This document shows, one piece after another, positions 57,266-64,000 of a DNA stretch of 64,000 bases. The stretch is from Dysidea avara (taxonomy: Eukaryota > Porifera > Demospongiae > Dictyoceratida > Dysideidae), in the NCBI RefSeq assembly GCF_963678975.1, contig NC_089273.1, positions 32,054,973 through 32,118,972 of the forward strand. Reading direction: 5' to 3'. Under the pieces are notes generated by a model, which was given only the letters and a program-made list of their open reading frames with translations, did not search any database and was not told where the DNA came from. Numbering within the stretch: position 1 is the stretch's first letter; each line of letters starts with the position of its first letter. The position numbers and the translations under genes are program-made.

Positions 57266-57589
57266 GTAAACAAAAAAGACTATAACATGACATGCAACAC
57301 CTACGTATTTCTACAATATCCTAGCTACACAACATAATTAGCAATAAACTAGCTTGTATATATGTACTTAAAGTGACCTCTCTTGGTTCAGTACTTTATT
57401 ATCATGATACATCTTATAATTATATACTATTACTACTTTAAAAATTATAAAGAAATAGGGGCCAATGCGTAAGTAATGAAACAAGGGATGACACACATAC
57501 AGCATACGGTAACTCTGTTTGAAAATCCTACATTGAAATAAGGGATTTTTGTTCCGATCTGTGCTGTAATATCTTTGTTTTACTACTTT
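57266..57589. other. Intergenic, nothing recognised
   Basis: AT-rich, no supported feature. Confidence 0.4.
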
Positions 57590-59200
57590 TTATTGCTTAC
57601 ATCCCAGGAAGGTATACACGGGAAGAAAAGCTGCATTTCAGGAATTCGGAAATCCCCAGTAAATGTACAGAAATTCCATTTTTCTGTACATTTCCGGCGT
57701 TCATGAAATTTGCATATTTGCTTGACATTTCCTGAAGTAGTATAGGGCACAATTTCCATGACATTTCCTAATAGCAGGATTGATGGTATTTCTTGACGTT
57801 TTCTAATGCAGGATAGGTGAAATTTGCTGACATTTCTGAAACACAGGAAAGATAAAAGTTTCATAAATTTCTTGACATTTCCTGCATTCAGGATACGTAG
57901 GTGGTGTCAAAATGCAAACTTCCTGTCTAGGAAATGTCAGTAAATGTCATGTGTCAACACATTTCCTAAACACAGTATAGATGGGGGACAGCAGTATGGT
58001 GCCAGTGTGCATTTCTTCTCCACCAGTTCAGGACACATGACATTACATGACATTTATGGACATTTCCTAAATAGCAAGGAACAGACAGCCATTAGTACGT
58101 TGCAACTAGCTAGCTTACCTACTTTAATAGAGTCTGCAAATATATTACCAAGGTATTATTTCATTGTGGGTTTGGGTTATCACATTTCCTGTTAATGTTG
58201 GAAATGTCCAGTAAATATGATATTTCTTGAAATTTATATGACGTGTCCTTGGCCTCTATAATGTACCGTATATATTGCATTTCCAAATACACAGGTTACA
58301 CAGAGACCTTATCCTAATGTATAAAGTATTACAGTAGTCAGGTATGGCAGCAGCTGTGACAATCTTGGACTAAAATGTCACTACATGCCATGTGTCCTTG
58401 ACTTAGGAAATCTCATGTAAATTTGAAATCTCTGAATAGTACAGGAAATGTCACTACATGCCATGTGTCCTTGACTTAGGAAATCTCATGTAAATTTGAA
58501 ATTTCTGAATTGTATAGTAAATGTCACTGCATGCCATGTGTCCTTGACTAAGGAAATCGCATGTAAATTTGCTGAATAGTGTAGGAAATCTCACTGCATG
58601 CCATGTGTCTGACTAAGGAAATCTCAAGCAAATGTAACATTTCTGAATAATATAGGAAATGTCTAATAAGGAAATCTCAAGTAAATTTCAAATTTCTGAA
58701 TAGTGTAGGAAATCTCACTGCATGCCATGTGTCCTTGACTTAGGAAATCTCATGTATAATATCAAATTTCTGAATAGTGTAGGAAATGTCATTGTATGCC
58801 ATGTGCCCTTGAATAAGGAAATCTTATGTAAATGTCAAATTTCTGAATAGTTTAGGAAATCTCACTGCATGCCATGTGTCCTTGAATAAGGAAATCTTAA
58901 GTAAATGTCAAATTTCTGAATAGTGAAATAATGTCACTGCATGCCATGTGTCCGTGACTTAGGAAATCTCATGTAAATGTCAAGTTTCTGAATACATGTA
59001 GGAAATCTAACAACATCTCAACTTTTTAGCAGAGGAAATGTCCAGACACATGAAATTTCCAATGTTTTAGGAAATGTCACAACATGTGACATTTACAGTG
59101 TATACAGGTATACTCCAGGTCTGATATAGCAAATTCAACATTGACATTTCCTGTACATTTCCATGATGATTTTTGGTCCAGAAATGTCACTTTTTTTTCC
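57590..59200. repeat. AGGAAATGTCA-rich repeat locus with a tandem array of about 73-bp units
   Basis: The motif AGGAAATGTCA and its complement recur throughout. From about 58365 to 59035 they form tandem units of about 73 bp with the consensus TCACTGCATGCCATGTGTCC, TTGACTTAGGAAATCTCATG and AATTTCTGAATAGT. About nine units are seen, some shortened. No coding potential. Confidence 0.8.
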
Positions 59201-59205
59201 TGTGA

Positions 59206-59852
59206 TAAAAGCTGGAATGGAACAAACTGGAAAGGAACCAATTAGGGTGTTCGTCTAACAAAAAATTATTTAGGCAAGCTTCTACACCATCCCCACCCAT
59301 TGAAATTAGGTAAAATTTACCCTGGATTTACCTACAGCCACATTCAAAACTCTTTAAGCCCAACTTCTATTTAATACCCGTATAGTTCTATTAAATGCCC
59401 ATCATTCTGCATGCTTTCTATTTGGAAAATCCTTCATTGAAGGATAATCACAGGGTAGAATTACTTATTAGCTGTTCCAGTTGGTAAAACACACTTGTTT
59501 TTGTGTTGTAGTGTGTATCCAAGCCTTTTATAACAATTGGGCTGGTTTTCTGAACTTTCTATTTTAGTTTATTGATTGTAGTTTTTGTGTGGAGTGATAT
59601 GTATATTTTGAAGAATTGTACATTAGGAGATTGAAGATAGCATTTTGCAGTGTAAGCTAAGGCGTAGAGTAAGTATTTGTGTGGTGGATGTTGAATAGAA
59701 ACTACACATACATAACTTCTAATATGCCTTTAGGTAGAAACAACAAAGATTATCGTTAGAATAGCTATTGTGCAATTATAAGTTTTATACAAGTTGCTGA
59801 AAAGCAATTTTAAAGTTGGCGCACACCGTAATTGGTTCCGTTCCGGCTTTTA
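59206..59852. mobile_element. Inverted-repeat element, TAAAAGCYGGAAYGGAAC ends
   Basis: The left end TAAAAGCTGGAATGGAAC and, on the minus strand, the right end TAAAAGCCGGAACGGAACC both continue to GGAACCAATTA and a GGTGT(T/G)CG block. The left end has a short internal duplication. The interior is non-coding. Confidence 0.6.
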
Positions 59853-60402
59853 TACCTTCCCTTACATCCCTACTTCATTTTATATACTAGTTAAAGCGCT
59901 TTCTTGTCGTCTTGCTTGGAGCGTTCGTTTCGTGAATTCGAACCGTGTCGGTATTCAGCCATCAGACAATCGGTAAGTATCTATGTATTACAGTTGTGGT
60001 AGTGATACAAACAAATGGTATCTTTATGGCTACTTTTGGCAATTAGAAGATATTGTGCATGTGATCTTGTTTTCGTATTTATTTTCCAATCAATGCGTAA
60101 CTGTTCTTTATTTTCCATAACTGTACTTTATTGTGACGCAAATGGAAAATATAGCACACTTGAATGCGTTACAGATAATAGAGCACTCTTTTCACTTTGA
60201 TCTCGCCAACACAAAGTACTTTAATTTAAGGTTACGGGTTAGGTGCTTAATAATAGGTTATTATTTTTTGATGCGTGATAATGGATGGTGCAATATTGGC
60301 ACGAAACTCAAGCAGGTGTTACTGAGAACGTTGTTAACTTTAAAGCGTTGTGTAGCCACGTGATAATAGCGGAGGAATCATACAAAGTGAGTGTTAATAA
60401 TT
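59853..60402. other. Intergenic, short frames only
   Basis: Less AT-rich than its neighbours, with several 60-76-codon frames of no recognisable family. Confidence 0.3.
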
Positions 60403-60546
60403 TACTGCGGAAGGTAATCAAGCGTAAAATTAAGTCCCCGCAATATGGTTGAACCAGCGTTTAGCGCTACTGCTTACTGCGGAAGGTAGTCAAGCGTAAA
60501 ATTAAGTCCCCGCAATATGGTTGAACCAGCGTTTAGCGCTACTGCT
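60403..60546. repeat. Two tandem 72-bp units, nearly identical
   Basis: The units at 60403-60474 and 60475-60546 differ at about one base (GGTAATCAAG / GGTAGTCAAG). Each contains AATTAAGTCCCCGCAATATG and AACCAGCGTTTAGCGCTACT. Near identity suggests a recent duplication. Confidence 0.85.
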
Positions 60547-61395
60547 TAATGTGGTTATTATTCATCAAAAATAGCAGCTGTCAGCTAATTAGTACTAATT
60601 TGTTATGGCAGTGTCAATGGGTGGTTATATTATCTAGGTCCTGTTGTGGAGACTTTGTGGGAAAACTGACTAGAGGCTGGTTAATTATCGTATCTTTCAA
60701 GGATAATGGCGATTAGTTCTGCTACGGAAATACTGCGAGTGCACTACAGTGCTGTTACAATCGGATAGCAACTCAATTCGTTCGTGACGACCTAGAAATC
60801 ACTAAGTAATAGCTTATTAATGTTAAATATCATGGTGTGGCTTCCCATGAAACCTGGTTTTTTGATGAATAGCAACTCAACAGTTTCGCTGTTTAGTGCC
60901 TGCATTTCTGTACAAGCGCATCTCTTGTTGAGTGTATCACCGCTTTTGGTATTTCTTGTGCCATGTTATTTTAGTGTGTTCTTCCGTGCAAAACGGTTAA
61001 AACAGAACTATAAGCAAAGCGCCTATAAAATTATTTACTGGGTAACCCGTAACCTTAAACTATTATATTTGCTATAGCTCCTGACTGTTCTATTTATTAG
61101 AGTGCCTCTAGTCACTCTCTCACCTACCAATAGACATGGTCGCTATTCTTTATTTTAACCATGCTATTGTAATAAACCAATAATAGGTACAGTAAGCTAA
61201 GGTCATTGTGGTTAAGTAAGTAGACTGTGAAGAGGTGTGGTCTTAGCACTTAATTATTATTTGTTAACCGCAATCATTATTAGGCGTGGTCTCAAACCTA
61301 ATGTGAAGTTACCAATATCCACTACCTTTTACAATAATGTAAGCATTATCAAAATACTTTTTGTGGCATAAAATGCTGCTCAAGTAATGGAAAAT
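60547..61395. other. Intergenic, nothing recognised
   Basis: Contains a degenerate CTATTAGAG motif at 61082-61105 (CTGTTCTATTTATTAGAGTG) and a hydrophobic 85-codon frame at 60820-61077 of unknown meaning. Confidence 0.35.
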
Positions 61396-61640
61396 TGTGA
61401 CTGAATCTGTGAAAAGGGGTCTTCCACACACATCCAATTTACCATATTTGGTGATTCATGACTTTAGATTGGAAAAGCCATTGCCTTGAAATTTTAACAG
61501 TAGTATTTATAAACATAGGTTACTACTGGATGGAGAAAATTTCAGATTTATATATGTAGGCTTTGAAACTTAAGTTATGGTCTTCCAAGTTCATAAAATT
61601 GAATCTGTGTGGTAGATCAGTTTTTGCAAATCTGGTCACA
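61396..61640. mobile_element. MITE with TGTGACTGAATCTGTGAAAA ends
   Basis: The right end, on the minus strand, is TGTGACCAGATTTGCAAAAA. Its left half matches, in reverse, part of copy A (about 20120-20229) and copy A' (about 38700-38800), including CATCCAATTT and GCCATTGCCTTGAAATTT. Half of this MITE is therefore built into the satellite-carrying elements. Confidence 0.6.
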
Positions 61641-62309
61641 AATAATGCCTTAGTATGGTTTTGTTACATGACAGCTAAAGATAAAAGGAAAGACAAGGTG
61701 CAGAGGGCACACACTCATTGGAACTCAAAAAGGCACATGCCACTGGTGAGTTTGTTATTGTGGAATAAAAAAAATTAATTTTGTTTGGCCTTCAGCCTTG
61801 CGACTGTGGTCAGTCAACCAGACCACCCCCTGGAAAAAATTCAAGTTTTGGCAGTCTTAAAAGAATTCTATATCTGTCCTCTTGTAGGTTTTTAATGCTG
61901 TATTCGATGTTAAATGGAGTAATATTATTCCGTAAAGGTGATTTTTCACATAAGATGTCTCTAGGGTGATTTTTAAAGGCAACATTTTAATATATATACA
62001 GCTATCTCTCTTAGCACAAGGAGAATTTTCTAGGTGGTATGGGGGAATGCCCTCTCCCAGGTAAAATTTCAAAATTTGCCTTCCTGAGATTGAACCCGAA
62101 AGAGGTTTTGACTTAAACTATCCCATAACAAGTGCCGCATTGTGCTATCATGTGAAATGCACAACCATAAGGTCATAAAACCATATTTAACTTCTGGTGT
62201 AAAAGCACACACACATAAAGGAAAAGGCACCAGATGCTGAATTTCAAGAGTATTGCTCACACAGCTTTATATCTAGTAATAGGTTATTAATTTTAAGATG
62301 ATTGATATT
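61641..62309. other. Intergenic, nothing firm
   Basis: A possible exon-like stretch (61668-61745, ending at GTGAGT) and short frames. No family recognised. Confidence 0.3.
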
Positions 62310-62537
62310 TGTGACTGAGCCTGCAAAAAGAGGGCAGTGGGCACATAAAATTGCCTACTTTTAAAACTTTTATGACAAATAACTTTTTATCACACTATGA
62401 CTTATAAAACATTAATTTATTTCACTATAATACAAGTTACAGAATGTAATTATTCTATACGAGTATTGAAATATGAACTATTATGTGACAGGGTGTAGTT
62501 CATGTCCACATGCCCTATTTTCGCAGGACCAGTCACA
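62310..62537. mobile_element. MITE, TGACCGGGCCTGC family, copy 3
   Basis: The ends TGTGACTGAGCCTGCAAAAA and TTTTCGCAGGACCAGTCACA, with GTGGGCACA / TGTCCACATGCCC inside, match copies 1 and 2. Confidence 0.65.
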
Positions 62538-62778
62538 ATTATTGTCAACAAGCATTCTTATTTTTCACCAGTAGCAGTTTTTGAACACATAATTGAGTGT
62601 TTACATCCATCTACAAAGATACCAAAAAAAATGGGCTGTACAAAACAAGATGGTTCAAACGTCACCATAGATACATTCACTTCAATTCTAGAGTTGTATA
62701 TTCACCTTGTAAAAACTTGGGAATGGATATGCTTACCTGCTAATGATGATAGTAAAATTTATTCTAATTGGATTTGAG

Positions 62779-63548
62779 ATTTCAAATCTCAAACACTGCC
62801 AATGGACTATTCCTAGCTTTCAATTCATGCTTGCATTGTTATTGGAGCCGATCAAGCCAATTGCTAAACACTTACAAGGACAACTGCAAGAGGCATACCT
62901 ACTTTGGTTTAAAATATTGATGAGGTCAAAGAGTATTATGAGCAGCTTTGGGAAGTATATAAATGCTGAGCACAATCAGATTTACTGTAAAGTGCTAGAT
63001 CTCAGTACTTGTGTTGGAAGTAATGAAAGTATTCCTGTATCACAAGTAGCCCTTAAACTAGACCAAATCCTGCAGCCAGTGCACCACCTAATTTTTTGAA
63101 GAATTACGATTATAATTCTATTGCTAGATTTCATAAATGAGTTGGATGCCAGATTCTGAGCAACACTTTGTACACAGATACCATTATGTATCTTGTTAAA
63201 CCAAAATGGAAACCACCTGTTACCAGGCAACCTTGATAGTGAGCTTGCTAGATGGCAAGCTTATTGCCATAATTTATTTGCAACTTAAGAAGATAAAATT
63301 GATACTACAGTAAACTAATTATTTTGTTAAGTGAGGATGCAGATCCAATATTTTCTCAAACTTTGGAGAATTCTTCTGCATATTGGCAGTACTGTCTGTT
63401 TAGTATTGCTGAAGCAGAAAGATCATTCTCTAGTCTAAGGCAAATTCTTTCTTGGTTACATGCTACCATGACAATTTACATGACTGGGAAACCTTGGAAT
63501 ATAGTAGCTATTGCCAATGCAGGGATTTGGCTCTCCACTAAAATTTAA
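62779..63548 (+). pseudogene. hAT transposase remnant (TTF/ZMYM-like)
   Basis: Broken plus-strand frames carry, in order, the mid-region of TTF-type hAT transposases (L-L-E-P-I-K-P-I-A-K-H-L-Q-G), then L-L-D-F-I-N-E-L-D-A-R-F, S-E-L-A-R-W-Q-A-Y, and the C-terminal dimerisation motif A-E-A-E-R-S-F-S-S-L-R-Q-I-L-S-W-L at about 63410-63460. At least two frame changes and one internal stop separate them. The N-terminal zinc finger and first catalytic residues were not found. It is a decayed remnant and might once have mobilised the hAT-like MITEs nearby, which is speculation. Confidence 0.65.
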
Positions 63549-63803
63549 TATGTTTGCAATGTGAGTTTGCTATTAAACATAATAGAAGAACATGCACATC
63601 AAGTATTATGGTTGCATGAGCATTTATTCTTGACCACTCCAGAGATCAACTCTTTGGTTACAAGTTTATATTACATTTATGAACATTCCCTATTTTATAG
63701 CCTAGCTGTTTTTGTATAGTGGATAATGATACTATTGTACTAATATCACTTGCATTGTATGCACGTATCTGTGATCATGATTCTGTTACTGCATGATACA
63801 ACC

Positions 63804-64000
63804 TGCGATGGCGGATTCAGGATGGGGCACTTGGGGAAAATGCCTCCCCCCCCCTTCCCACTGACCTTGTGGAGGAGCCAGCCATACTTCTAGTAAATAC
63901 TAAGGCCAAGATCAGTTTATAAAATGCATGAAAATATGCATACTTTACTAGCATTTATTACAAATTCAATTGAAACCAAAGCAAACCAAAGTCAAACATT
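63804..64000. mobile_element. hAT-like MITE, CAATGGCGGATCCAG family, copy 2, cut by the window edge
   Basis: It starts CGATGGCGGATTCAGGATGG and follows the copy at 8924 through GGAGGAGC, AGTTTATA and TTGAAACCAAAG. The right terminus lies beyond the window. Confidence 0.6.

Noticed and set aside
60820-61077. Hydrophobic 85-residue membrane protein
   Set aside because: No start context, no homologous pattern and AT-driven Leu/Phe composition; treated as chance.

Overview
The window reads as nuclear DNA of an AT-rich metazoan. One gene has introns with GT/AG junctions. Nearly every other interval belongs to eukaryotic mobile elements: a BEL/Pao LTR retrotransposon, LINE fragments, a tRNA-derived SINE, hAT-, Mutator-, mariner/pogo- and piggyBac-type DNA elements, many short inverted-repeat elements and three blocks of about 31-bp satellite. 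The mixture (PH-domain docking protein, ribonuclease-inhibitor-type LRRs, BEL/Pao, piggyBac) fits an early-branching marine invertebrate such as a sponge. That placement is inference.

Layout. 1-10.5 kb: a six-exon plus-strand gene (1121-10292) for a PH-domain docking protein; its first two exons are too short for ORF calling, and SINE and MITE copies sit in its introns or beside it. 10.6-16.2 kb: foldback elements, a nested stack (12049-13668) holding a LINE tail, a MITE and a Mutator-like foldback with an exact 9-bp target duplication, a tetranucleotide microsatellite and a hAT-like MITE. 16.4-20.7 kb: a 4.3-kb satellite-carrying element (copy A). 21-48.6 kb: one broken minus-strand leucine-rich-repeat locus. 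It is split by a hAT-like MITE (exact 8-bp duplication) and, much more, by a 21.9-kb BEL/Pao insertion (24929-46844, exact 5-bp duplication).

The BEL/Pao insertion is itself a stack. Its integrase is cut by a second satellite-carrying element (copy B1), which is cut in turn by a 3.6-kb TGTCA-ended transposon. Its gag was cut by a LINE, which was cut by further copies of the satellite-carrying family. An inversion of about 8.9 kb (about 37480-46330) then left the middle of gag on the opposite strand from the rest of the element. The order of events can be read from interrupted frames and target duplications.

49.4-52.1 kb: a two-exon, apparently intact piggyBac-type transposase gene on the minus strand with an RG-rich N-terminal half. 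52-64 kb: AT-rich intergenic DNA with MITEs, a tandem array of about 73-bp units (58.36-59.03 kb), a decayed hAT transposase (62.8-63.5 kb) and a MITE cut by the window edge.

A short motif (core CTATTAGAGTA, often followed by TCTCGATCTT) recurs about sixteen times in unrelated contexts and is not explained by any single element. No prokaryotic, CRISPR or biosynthetic system is present. The unusual content is the satellite-carrying family, which looks Helitron-like at its insertion site, and the datable nesting.
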